Assembly: GCA_004282875.1 (NCBI GenBank)
Contig: SHLT01000006.1
Location: 1-49,684, forward strand
Reading direction: 5' to 3'
DNA length: 49,684 nucleotides
Source: Chromatiales bacterium
GTDB lineage: Bacteria; Pseudomonadota; Gammaproteobacteria; Steroidobacterales; Woeseiaceae
The notes under the pieces are model-generated. The model was not told the DNA's origin and searched no databases. It worked only from the letters and a program-made list of their open reading frames with translations. Below are positions 42,401 through 49,422 of this stretch, piece by piece. The first letter of the stretch is position 1. Each line of letters opens with the position of its first letter. Position numbers and translations under genes: made by a program.

Positions 42401-43292
42401 CTACGAACAAGACATGGCGGCATCGGATGAAAGCCGCGCTGCGGTCTGCGAGCGCCATACGGCGCAGGCGGCCGCTCTGCCGGACGACTCAAACTGGCAG
42501 TACCTCGCCAGCCGCTGCGTTGCACACGCCGAACCATCCTCGACGCCCTTCCTGAGCCTGTACGCGATATCGCCAGACAACCCCTGGGTGGCCGGCGCAG
42601 CGGGCTACGAGTTTGCCGAAACCGGACAATGGGAACGTGCCATCGCCGCCTGGGAGTCCGCCTACGAGGCCAATGCCGCTATGCGCGTCGTGTATGCCGA
42701 TGAAATCGCGCGCGCCCGGCGCATGGCACAGGGAACCAGCGCGGACTTCTCCGATGTCGCGTCAATGACGCCTTGGCTGCAAATGCAGGCAATGCTGCTG
42801 AGCGGCGAAACAGAGAGCGCACCCGGGCTTGCCCCCTACCAGCTGCTGCTGCAGGGCGACCCCGAAGGCGCTGTTGCCGAGGCGCAGGCAAGCAATGGGC
42901 TGAGCGATGAACTGCTGCGCATGGCCGCCGCGTCGGACGGGGCCAGCGATGCGATAATCGCGGCCGCGCTGGAACTGGCACCCGACCAGGGAATTAGCCG
43001 GGACTCAATCTGGACCGCGATTGGCTTCGCCATGCGGCACGGCGATTCGATCGATGAGTATCTCGACAACGCCGATGCAATTCTGGGCTCGGATGCAGCC
43101 GTAGCTCGCGAGTTCTTCGCGAGTTTGCCGAACGTTAGAGCGGCAGAGGACGTCCTGCGCGGGGCTCGCTCGAGCACGCGGGGCGCCGCTTACGCGGCCG
43201 GTGTCGTCGCATTGGGTGACCGGGCGCCGTCAGCATGGCGTGAAGGTGCGAAGCGCCTGCTGTTCGTGACAGAGCGGCCCTATTTGAGATAG
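39471..43292 (+). CDS. Very large membrane M48-family metalloprotease with TerB-like and TPR-like regions
   Basis: The 1273-residue protein has two N-terminal membrane helices (about residues 29-55 and 67-90). The zinc motif HEFGH is at 176-180 and the third ligand is Glu260 in REMEFHAD, which is standard M48 (HtpX/Ste24-type) architecture. A further hydrophobic pair lies at 225-250. A long cytoplasmic region with helical repeats follows, including VTADGKISSGEV near 590 that resembles a TerB-type motif. A third membrane segment near 755-775 is followed by about 500 residues of presumably periplasmic TPR-like sequence. HtpX-type proteases handle damaged membrane proteins; this one has a large added part, so a special client set is likely. 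AGGAG precedes ATG 39471. Confidence 0.9.
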   Translation: MDNLYPPGPAPVAQDLTAPGPAYKRQAKVALLSLLLFIALYLSLTGWFAWTAYDYFVNAAAVEQGAWVGYGFAAAAAFLTIFLTKALFFVNRGGEVNDIEVTAEEEPQLFEFLHRLADEAGAPRPHRVFLSGRVNAAVFYDLTLLNLIFPSKKNLEIGLALVNGLNLGEFKAVLAHEFGHFRQGSMAVGRWVYVAQQIATHIIYQRDILDRFLVGLSSIDIRIAWIGWLLRLIVWALRALLDSAFSLVVLAQRSLSREMEFHADMVSVSLTGSDALVHALHRLGAADDAWDRALGFAGQELAAGRAVSDIFVIQKIVTQRMKDILDDENYDCPPPLPEGDRESHRVFDAEDAQPPKMWSTHPPNHDRENNAKKQYIQADIDERPAWDVFKNPQQLRERMTEHLLSQGPDAPQLQKSPVTESVSLVTQQYTKKIFDRRYRGSYMGRSVVREFASADEAIAPVDPALSVEQQFATLYPADLSEQFEHWRNLEQEKETLRALRDGLLEPPDGIIRHRGVILKRKELPEAIEETRAECDEARRQLCEHDRKVRGVHNAAAARLGSDWQAYHTGLVRLLHYADHSSANLADVQGRLANLWAVVTADGKISSGEVKQLLAVAEDLYAVLASINTATPDLRLSSDIARDLGVDSWGALLKEDFNLPAPSKDNLGDWLGAAEGWMGYYQNALGALQAETLEALLAAEASIETAATGGTNPGPAPSAAGVPAQYPVLLPNTERKLQRRLGLWDRFQTATGFFPALARFGVATTIVGGLLGAGMYTSSGADITVYNGLATAVTVTALDESVAVAPLSSAELSVNTSPDLVIETHTRDGMLVETLEVDASNSFSAYVYNVASAMPLVRWKAVYGSTGESPPEYLGARSWLTANVDHVFEEPPESINTSGSGGSRSVLSAFPDVDPRYLEDYFPGGDVNDETILSHAQWDHPNAPYTTLWMSLATNTEHFDEVLARRLQRNPDEVLALRYEQDMAASDESRAAVCERHTAQAAALPDDSNWQYLASRCVAHAEPSSTPFLSLYAISPDNPWVAGAAGYEFAETGQWERAIAAWESAYEANAAMRVVYADEIARARRMAQGTSADFSDVASMTPWLQMQAMLLSGETESAPGLAPYQLLLQGDPEGAVAEAQASNGLSDELLRMAAASDGASDAIIAAALELAPDQGISRDSIWTAIGFAMRHGDSIDEYLDNADAILGSDAAVAREFFASLPNVRAAEDVLRGARSSTRGAAYAAGVVALGDRAPSAWREGAKRLLFVTERPYLR

Positions 43293-43327
43293 CGAGGCGC
43301 GCGCCGCCTGGCTGACCAAGGGTCGGT

Positions 43328-43879
43328 CTATTCGGTGGCCAGTTCGAGTGCCAGCGACGTAAAGCGTTCAGCCGTCTCGCTGTCGCCCTGCTTTCTCGCC
43401 TGTGCCGCGTAACCGCGGAGCGCGTTCATGGCGTCTTTGCGTTCGCTGCCGGCAAGGCTTTGCACATGGGCCTCGGCGCGAGTGAGTAGCTCTGCTCCCT
43501 CGTCCCAGCGATTCTGCCCTGCAAGGCTGACCGCCAGTTCCACGAGGCGACTCGCGATGCCAGCGGAATCGGCGATTTGTACCTCGAAATCCAGAGAAGC
43601 TCGTACCAGCACCTCAGCTTCCTTGAAGTTGCCCTGCTGTCTTTCGATCAGACCCAGTCGATACGAAAGGTCGCTAACCTCCTCAGGCGGGAATTCGTGT
43701 TGCTGAGCAATGTCGAGCGCGTTGCCGCAGGCTTCGGCAGCTGCCGCGAGAACGCCGTTGTTTTCACCAACCGTGCAGATCTCCAGTTGGCGCTCGAACT
43801 CTTTTCGTGTTTTGCCGCAGCCGCCGATCAGGGCTACAGACACCAAGACCGCGACAGCGGCCATTCTTGGCTTTGCCAT
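43328..43879 (-). CDS. TPR-like lipoprotein
   Basis: The 183-residue protein has a lipoprotein signal (VALIGGCGK, lipid Cys21) and helical pairs typical of TPR (LSYRLGLIERQQGNFKEAEVLVRASL, then GQNRWDEGAELLTRAEAHV). It is short, with about three repeats. Its role is unknown; similar lipoproteins help assemble envelope complexes. It converges on the M48 protease, whose stop is 35 bp away, and is preceded on its own strand by a strong hairpin (43900-43935) after the dihaem oxidoreductase gene. A shared transcript is possible if that hairpin is not a terminator. Confidence 0.78.
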   Translation of the reverse strand: MAKPRMAAVAVLVSVALIGGCGKTRKEFERQLEICTVGENNGVLAAAAEACGNALDIAQQHEFPPEEVSDLSYRLGLIERQQGNFKEAEVLVRASLDFEVQIADSAGIASRLVELAVSLAGQNRWDEGAELLTRAEAHVQSLAGSERKDAMNALRGYAAQARKQGDSETAERFTSLALELATE

Positions 43880-43899
43880 ATTTGAGGCCTCAGAATGAT

Positions 43900-43935
43900 G
43901 ACGCCGGGTATCGAGAAAGATCGATACCCGGCGTC
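43900..43935 (-). terminator. 15-bp perfect hairpin between dihaem oxidoreductase and TPR lipoprotein
   Basis: GACGCCGGGTATCGA (43900-43914) and TCGATACCCGGCGTC (43921-43935) form a perfect stem with a 6-base loop. It sits just after the dihaem oxidoreductase stop (43963) and before the TPR lipoprotein start (43879). No U-run follows on the minus strand, so this could be a terminator, an RNase processing site or a stability element that lowers expression of the second gene. Confidence 0.55.
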
Positions 43936-43962
43936 GATTGACAGCCTTAATTATACGACTTT

Positions 43963-45444
43963 TTAGTCAGCGCGAACCTGAAGTGACTTCAGGAACGAGA
44001 CCAGGGCTGCCTGGTCATCGACCGGCATCGAAGCAAATGCGTCACGTGAAACGCGTCCCTCACCACCGTGCATGAGGATTGCTTCTGTAATCGTGGAAAG
44101 ATCACCGCGATGGCCGTACGGCGCCGTATTGCCGACGTCCCAGAGCTTGCGTGTCAGGAAGAACTCCGTTCCCGGCTTGCCGTCCTGGTGCGGCCGGCCT
44201 TGCGCGAGCTGCTCGTTGCAGAACCAGCGAATCGCGCCGGGACCTGGATCGTCACACAGATTGTGGCGCTTGAGGTCCGTAAAGGCACGCACGAGCGCGG
44301 TGCCGTTAGGCCCTTTCTTGAGTCGCGGCCCTTCACCTTCCTGCGTCATGTCGAACGCAAACTCCGGGCAACCGTCAGCAGCACCGGCACAGGTACCCGG
44401 CGGGTTGAACGGATTCGGCTCAACAAAGTAACGGGATTCGAGCACCATCATGGGTGTGTGGCAGCTGCCGCAGCCGATGTCGTTGAACACCTGTTTGCCG
44501 CGGCGAACTTCCATACGCTCAGCCTTCGAGTCCGGCTTCACCAGTCCCGGGGTACCAAGCTGTGCCTGCCAGATCGAAATGGCGGTCAGATCGCCCAGCG
44601 TCAGCTCACGCTCGATACCGTCATTGTCGAAATCCGGGTTAAAGCCCTTGGCGGGATTCAGGTCAAAACGCTCTTCCGCCTGCATGCCGTGGTGATGGTT
44701 CATGGCGTTGGCAGAGAATTCACGCAATGAAATGACCTTGCCGGCCTGGTGGAATGGCTTGACGATGAGGTCGTGATCAATACCTTCGGCCTCAACGACT
44801 GCTCCGCCCACGACTTCGATTTCGAAATCGATGCCCTTGGTGGTCAGCGTGTAGGTGCCATCGCTCGTGATCGCTGCGAACTGCGCCTGCAGATCGCCGG
44901 TCATTTCGCGAGCCAGCATCTCGATCGGGCCAGCGCCGTGCATGCCCAGCGTATTGCGGCTGTTGCTGCGCGACGGGCTCACCGACAAGGTCACCGGATC
45001 GAGCGCCTGGGCCAGTACGAATACGTTTGCTACGAAATCGCCGGCAGCGCCAGCCACAGGATCATTGTGACAACCTGCGCAGGCATCTGAATCCGGCGCT
45101 GATGTGCGGAGCTTGGCAATCTGGGCCCCGCTCACAACCTCGCCATCTTCCGACAACGTCGGCACCATGCGGAAGTCGCCGCCACCGGTCGTTTCCGGAC
45201 GGCCCTGGCCGTCGCACGCGTTGAACTTCGCGACGAAAAGCAGTTCGCCGTGATCGATGACATCTTTCAGGCTGTGTGTGCCGTTGTTGATATCAGCCTG
45301 CTCCATGGACTGGGCAACGATCGGCTCATCGGCTGCCAGCATAGGCGGGCATTCCTTTGGTGTTGCCGCCATGCCAACTGCCGGCAGCAACATGGCCGTG
45401 ACCAGGGCGAGCCCCGCGACCTTCTTAAATTTGTGGATTTCCAT
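43963..45444 (-). CDS. Dihaem oxidoreductase (PF06537-like, putative peroxidase)
   Basis: The 493-residue protein has a signal peptide (GLALVTAMLLPAVGMAA) and two c-type haem motifs, CAGCH at 122-126 (DACAGCHND) and CGSCH at 325-329 (DIGCGSCHTP). The C-terminal half has GHRGDLSTITEAILMHGGE, the signature of the putative di-haem oxidoreductase family related to bacterial cytochrome c peroxidases. It likely takes electrons from a periplasmic cytochrome c and reduces a peroxide or another oxidant. A strong AAGGAGAG site lies 5 bp before ATG 45444. The upstream 384-bp gap carries a palindrome (45549-45563) and nested inverted repeats (45583-45716). Confidence 0.9.
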   Translation of the reverse strand: MEIHKFKKVAGLALVTAMLLPAVGMAATPKECPPMLAADEPIVAQSMEQADINNGTHSLKDVIDHGELLFVAKFNACDGQGRPETTGGGDFRMVPTLSEDGEVVSGAQIAKLRTSAPDSDACAGCHNDPVAGAAGDFVANVFVLAQALDPVTLSVSPSRSNSRNTLGMHGAGPIEMLAREMTGDLQAQFAAITSDGTYTLTTKGIDFEIEVVGGAVVEAEGIDHDLIVKPFHQAGKVISLREFSANAMNHHHGMQAEERFDLNPAKGFNPDFDNDGIERELTLGDLTAISIWQAQLGTPGLVKPDSKAERMEVRRGKQVFNDIGCGSCHTPMMVLESRYFVEPNPFNPPGTCAGAADGCPEFAFDMTQEGEGPRLKKGPNGTALVRAFTDLKRHNLCDDPGPGAIRWFCNEQLAQGRPHQDGKPGTEFFLTRKLWDVGNTAPYGHRGDLSTITEAILMHGGEGRVSRDAFASMPVDDQAALVSFLKSLQVRAD

Positions 45445-45548
45445 CTCTCCTTGCGCCTCCCTCTTTTGGTTATTTCTAGTTCTCGGCTATCCGGTCACGC
45501 GGCCAGCTGAAATCGCATGCCGTGGGACCATCGACAAGCCTTCTACCA

Positions 45549-45563
45549 GACTTAGTCTAAGTC
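45549..45563. promoter_or_regulatory. 15-bp palindrome upstream of the dihaem oxidoreductase
   Basis: GACTTAG-T-CTAAGTC is a perfect inverted repeat 105 bp upstream of the gene at 43963-45444. It has the shape of a dimeric regulator site. No promoter hexamers could be assigned beside it with confidence. Confidence 0.4.
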
Positions 45564-45582
45564 CACGCTAGGGATCGCGACG

Positions 45583-45716
45583 GAGGTGGTCAAGGGACAG
45601 CATAGGTCATTCGGAAAATTTTGGAAAAACGCCTCAAAGCCTCGGTATTATTGGCTTTGCGGTGGCAACTTTGACCCCGGCATGTCCCACTTTGGCCACC
45701 CCGGCGAGACCACCTC
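45583..45716. repeat. Nested inverted repeats, possible MITE-like or structured element
   Basis: Three collinear inverted pairs are nested here. The outermost is GAGGTGGTC (45583-45591) with GACCACCTC (45708-45716). The middle pair is GGGACAGCATAGGTC (45594-45608) with GACCCCGGCATGTCCC (45673-45688), imperfect. The innermost is CAAAGCC (45635-45641) with GGCTTTG (45653-45659). The middle pair bounds a 95-bp unit with terminal inverted repeats, which looks like a MITE or REP-type element; no target duplication is clear. The whole stretch could alternatively fold as one long structured RNA. There is no coding frame of note in it. Confidence 0.45.
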
Positions 45717-45781
45717 TGCGATATTTCTGGGCGGCTATTTAACAATAAATCGGCCAAAAGACCGGGCAACGGCCGCGACTA

Positions 45782-45810
45782 TTGGGTTTGTCGAGCGCTC
45801 GCAGTAGACT
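45782..45810 (+). promoter_or_regulatory. Candidate sigma-70 promoter of the tRNA gene
   Basis: TTGGGT (45782-45787) and TAGACT (45805-45810) are separated by exactly 17 bp, and the tRNA begins 19 bp downstream of the second hexamer. The spacing is ideal while both hexamers are only partial matches to TTGACA and TATAAT. Confidence 0.4.
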
Positions 45811-45828
45811 GGCGGTGCTCGTCACCCA

Positions 45829-45902
45829 GCGGGTGTAGTTCAACGGTAGAACATCAGCTTCCCAAGCTGAGAATGAGGGTTCGATTCCCTTCACCCGCTC
45901 CA
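45829..45902 (+). tRNA. tRNA-Gly (anticodon CCC)
   Basis: This 74-base cloverleaf includes a coded CCA end. The acceptor stem GCGGGTG (45829-45835) pairs with CACCCGC (45892-45898) before discriminator T and CCA (45900-45902). The anticodon stem TCAGC/GCTGA encloses the loop TTCCCAA, so the anticodon is CCC and it reads the GGG codon. GGGTTCGATTCCC is a normal T arm. The sequence closely resembles enterobacterial glyU from memory. It is a single tRNA, not part of a cluster, and it stands in a gap of its own. Such genes are common integration sites, but no attachment repeat is visible nearby. Confidence 0.97.
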
Positions 45903-45992
45903 CCGCATCTTTGCCCGGGCCATACCGTAGCGTCATGACCTTGCGTTATGCTTATGGCCCTTACCGTCGCGGATCCCGGGAAAGACAGACAG

Positions 45993-48320
45993 ATGCTCCC
46001 TAGAATTGCCTTGGTTTTGCTCCTGTGTATTGCCGCGCCGGTTGCGGCGCAACAGACGTTCGTCGTGGCCGTGGTCGGTGACGGGGCCGGCGACCGGCTG
46101 TCGGATCAGCAGCAAAAATACGTTGACGAACTGCTGGCGCTGACGGCCAGTGAGTTCGACGTCCAGGTTCGCCGCTTCACCGGTGCCTGGACGCGTGCGA
46201 CGATTGTCGGGGCAATCGATCAGGCCTATGCCGACCCGGACGTCGACCTGGTTCTGGTGACAGGTATTGTTGCCAACCAGCTGGCGGCGACAAGACGTGA
46301 GTTTCCCAAGCCGACGTTTCTTCCGGTCATTCTCGACATTGGGCTGTTGGGCAGCAACGAGAGCGCAGCCGCACCCGGCACAGCCAACCTTAATTACCTG
46401 ACCGCGTATGCCGACTTCGACAGTGACCTCGATATTCTTGCGAGGATTACGCCCTACCGGACCGTCGTCCTCATCGTCGATGTCGCCATTTCGTCGGCAA
46501 TCCCGCAGCTGCGTGATGCCGCTTACGCAATAAGCGCGGAGAAAGGCGCGGAGTTAGTCTATATCACGCATGACGGCGAGGATCACGATCTGGTAAGAAG
46601 CGTTCCGTCAAACGCCGACGCGGTCTTTGTCGCCGCGCTACCGCGCATGCCGGCGGACGGGTTTCAACGCCTGGTCGATGCGATCAATGCGGCTGACCTG
46701 CCAAGTTACAGCTTCATGGGCGTCACCGATGTCGAACGGGGCCTGCTGGCAACGAACACTGAACCGCGGGATATCGATCGGCAGGCGCGACTCAACGCCC
46801 TGAACATGCAGGCGGTCATGCTTGGCGGCCGGGCCGAGGATCAGCCCACCGGCTCCGGCAGTCGTGAAAAACTGACGATCAATATGGCAACGGCTCGCGA
46901 GATCGGCCTGTCGGTGAGTTTCGATGTGATGGGTGATGCGGTCCTGCTGAACCAGGAGGTTGCAGCAACCGGGCAGGAATATGGTCTTGTCGAAATTGCT
47001 CGGCTTGCGTTGCAGCAGAACCAGGACCTCAGGGCGGAAGCTTTCGGCGTGCAGGCGGGCATCCAGGAAATTAGCGGTGCGCGGTCCAACCTGTTACCGC
47101 AAGTCGGTTTTTCCACGACTTACTCGCAGCGCAAGGATTCCCCGTCGGTCACGGCCGGCCTGTTCGCCGAGCAGTCGACGGATGCGGCCATCAGCCTGAA
47201 CCAGCTCATTTATTCCGACGCCGCCAGCGCGAACCTGGCAATTCAGAAGCAGCTGCAGGAGACGCGCGAGGCCGGTTTCGCCGAGTTTCAACTCGACGTG
47301 ATTCTGGCAGCCACAACGTCGTACTACACGGTTCTGAATGCACGTTCGCAGCTCGCCGTGCAGGAAAACAACCTCAACATCACGCGCGCGAACCTGGAGC
47401 TGGCCGAAGATCGCGTGCGGCTGGGTACATCGACGCCCGCCGATGTCTACCGCTGGCAGGCAGAAGCCGCAAGGGCACAGATACTGGTCATGAATACGCG
47501 GGCTGCGCTCAATCAGTCGTGGGACACGCTTAATCGTATTCTGCACCGGCCACAAGGCACGCGTCTTGCGCTGCGTGAGGCAAGTTTCGACGAACCGTTT
47601 GTGATGACGCGGGGTGACTTCGACGAGCTGGTGAAAAACCCGTCCGACTATGCTGTCTTCTCGCGATTCTACGTCGACCGCGCGTTGTCGCAGGCTCCGG
47701 AACTGCGTCAGCTCGACGCGCAAATCGCAGCCAAACGCCGCGAACTCGTCAGCTTTCGGCGGGCCTACTGGTTGCCGGAGTTTAGTGTCGGCGCGCAGTA
47801 CCTGAGCAACATGAGTCAGTCGGGTGTCGGTGCCGGGCCGCAGGCAGGCGAGGATCTGGACGACTGGAGCATCGGTGTACAGGCGACCTTACCGCTATTT
47901 TCGGGCGGCCAGAAAAAGGCCAACGCCTCACGTGCCAGTTACGAGTTGCGGCAACTCGAAGTACTGCGCGTTGCGACGGAAGAACGCGTCGAGGAAGCCG
48001 TCCGCCTGCAACTGCACGCGACACAGGCCGCCTATGTGCAGATTGACCTGGCTGCCACGGCGGCGGAAGCCTCGCGCAAGAACTTCGACCTGGTCAGCGA
48101 CGCCTACGCGCGCGGCAACGTGACCGTGATTGAGTTGCTGGATGCGCAGGATACAAGCCTGGTGGCTTCGGCTTCGGCCGCCGAGTCGCTGTACAGCTTT
48201 TTGATTACGATCATGGGCTTACAGCGCTCGGTGGGCGGCTATGACTACCTCCTTGGCCCTGCGGACCGCGAGGCGCTGGCTGACGAGTTTCGCAGGACCT
48301 TGACGGGAACACGACAATGA
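45993..48320 (+). CDS. Outer-membrane efflux protein (TolC family) with N-terminal ABC substrate-binding-like domain
   Basis: The 775-residue protein has a signal peptide (ALVLLLCIAAPVAAQ), then about 290 residues resembling an ABC substrate-binding (PF04392-type) fold: FVVAVVGDGAG, DVDLVLVTGIVANQLAA, KPTFLPVILDI, ADAVFVAALPRMP. The rest (about 320-775) is TolC-like, with two similar halves, long helices (LNITRANLELAEDRVRLGTSTPADVYRWQAEA), FSVGAQYLS barrel strands and AYARGNVTVIELLDAQ. TolC is usually about 430 residues, so the 330 extra residues are a genuine fusion. ATG 45993 is taken because the signal starts there. It overlaps the adaptor gene by 4 bp (ATGA at 48317). Confidence 0.9.
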   Translation: MLPRIALVLLLCIAAPVAAQQTFVVAVVGDGAGDRLSDQQQKYVDELLALTASEFDVQVRRFTGAWTRATIVGAIDQAYADPDVDLVLVTGIVANQLAATRREFPKPTFLPVILDIGLLGSNESAAAPGTANLNYLTAYADFDSDLDILARITPYRTVVLIVDVAISSAIPQLRDAAYAISAEKGAELVYITHDGEDHDLVRSVPSNADAVFVAALPRMPADGFQRLVDAINAADLPSYSFMGVTDVERGLLATNTEPRDIDRQARLNALNMQAVMLGGRAEDQPTGSGSREKLTINMATAREIGLSVSFDVMGDAVLLNQEVAATGQEYGLVEIARLALQQNQDLRAEAFGVQAGIQEISGARSNLLPQVGFSTTYSQRKDSPSVTAGLFAEQSTDAAISLNQLIYSDAASANLAIQKQLQETREAGFAEFQLDVILAATTSYYTVLNARSQLAVQENNLNITRANLELAEDRVRLGTSTPADVYRWQAEAARAQILVMNTRAALNQSWDTLNRILHRPQGTRLALREASFDEPFVMTRGDFDELVKNPSDYAVFSRFYVDRALSQAPELRQLDAQIAAKRRELVSFRRAYWLPEFSVGAQYLSNMSQSGVGAGPQAGEDLDDWSIGVQATLPLFSGGQKKANASRASYELRQLEVLRVATEERVEEAVRLQLHATQAAYVQIDLAATAAEASRKNFDLVSDAYARGNVTVIELLDAQDTSLVASASAAESLYSFLITIMGLQRSVGGYDYLLGPADREALADEFRRTLTGTRQ

Positions 48321-49408
48321 ACAAGTGCTTGGTACTACTACTGTTTACCGCCCTCCTCGTCACGGCGTGCGGCGAGTCTTCCGACGTTGTGGAGGAACGC
48401 TTGCGCCCGGTTCGCTACCTCACGATCACCGATAGCGACGGTTTCCGGGATCGGAGTTTTTCCGGCACGTCGAAGTCGAGTCGCGAATCGCGTCTGAGTT
48501 TCAAGATCTCCGGCACCGTTGTGGACGTTCCAGTGCAAATAGGACAGCGGCTCGATGCCGGTGACCTGATTGCCCGAATCGACCCCGCAAGCTATGAATT
48601 GCAGGCCCAGCAGGCGCAGGCCGCGCGCGTCGAGGCGCAGGCCAACGATCGTCGAGCGGCCGCCAACTATGATCGGACCAAAGGGCTGTATGCCAATGAC
48701 AATGCGTCATTGAATGACCTCGAGTCGGCACGGGCGCAGGCTGAATCTGCACAGGCGGTGGTGGCGTCGGCGACCAAGGCGCTCGAAATCGCACGGCTCA
48801 ATGTTTCTTACACGCAGCTCTCCGCCGATACGGCCTGCTCGATTGCGTCTCTCGACGTGGAAGTTAACGAGAATGTTTCGTCCGGGCAGCAGGTTGCCGT
48901 CGTCAGCTGCGGTGACGAGTTCGAGGTCACTGTCGATCTTCCCGAGAGCCTGATTGGCAATGTGAACAAGGACACGCGCGTCAGCCTTCGATTCGGCGCG
49001 ATCCCCGACGCGGTCTTTGCGGGCGAAATTACCGAGGTGGCCGTCGCGTCGGCATCGGGGTCCGCTGCGTTCCCGGTCGTAATCCGGGTGCTCGACAGTC
49101 ATCCGTCGCTGCGTTCCGGCCTGGCCGCCGACGTGACGTTTCAGTTCGACTCGGGCGCCGCGCAGGGCGCGATCGTGCTTCCCGTTACCGCCGTGATCAA
49201 CCGTCCGGAAGGCACATCGGTGTTCGTCGCCGAGCGTTCCGAGGTAGAGGGTGAGTCCGTCGTGCGTCGCCGCGCCGTCACTCTTGGCGAGCTGACCCAG
49301 TCCGGAATAGAAGTTATCGAGGGTCTCAAGGTCGGTGACCGCGTCATCACCGCCGGCATATCGGTCATACGCGATGGCCAGCGCGTGCTGACGACCGAAA
49401 GCCGATAG
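48317..49408 (+). CDS. RND efflux periplasmic adaptor (membrane fusion protein), lipoprotein
   Basis: The 363-residue protein has a lipoprotein signal (LLVTACGES, lipid Cys18). An adaptor fold follows: SGTSKSSRESRLSFKISG, then VPVQIGQRLDAGDLIARIDP (lipoyl half). The helical hairpin region is LYANDNASLNDLESARAQ..., and the second lipoyl half carries NVSYTQLSADTACSI. The beta-barrel and membrane-proximal domains (VTVDLPESLIGNV, AIVLPVTAVINRPEGTSVFVA) complete it. It links the inner-membrane RND pump to the outer-membrane TolC-like protein. Its start overlaps the upstream stop (ATGA), so the operon is translationally coupled. Confidence 0.94.
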   Translation: MNKCLVLLLFTALLVTACGESSDVVEERLRPVRYLTITDSDGFRDRSFSGTSKSSRESRLSFKISGTVVDVPVQIGQRLDAGDLIARIDPASYELQAQQAQAARVEAQANDRRAAANYDRTKGLYANDNASLNDLESARAQAESAQAVVASATKALEIARLNVSYTQLSADTACSIASLDVEVNENVSSGQQVAVVSCGDEFEVTVDLPESLIGNVNKDTRVSLRFGAIPDAVFAGEITEVAVASASGSAAFPVVIRVLDSHPSLRSGLAADVTFQFDSGAAQGAIVLPVTAVINRPEGTSVFVAERSEVEGESVVRRRAVTLGELTQSGIEVIEGLKVGDRVITAGISVIRDGQRVLTTESR

Positions 49409-49422
49409 AGGCCGCGCTCGCT

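Larger units (their letters stand above)
45445..45828. other. 384-bp gene-free stretch between dihaem oxidoreductase and tRNA-Gly
   Basis: No protein frame with a plausible start, codon use or motif is visible. The stretch holds a 15-bp palindrome (45549-45563), the nested inverted repeats (45583-45716) and a candidate tRNA promoter (45782-45810). The short open frames in it have no ribosome site and look like chance. Confidence 0.6.

Noticed and set aside
45583-45716. Insertion sequence or integration attachment site at the tRNA gene
   Set aside because: No transposase or integrase frame, no repeat of the tRNA 3-prime end and no target duplication can be seen, so only the nested inverted repeats are reported.
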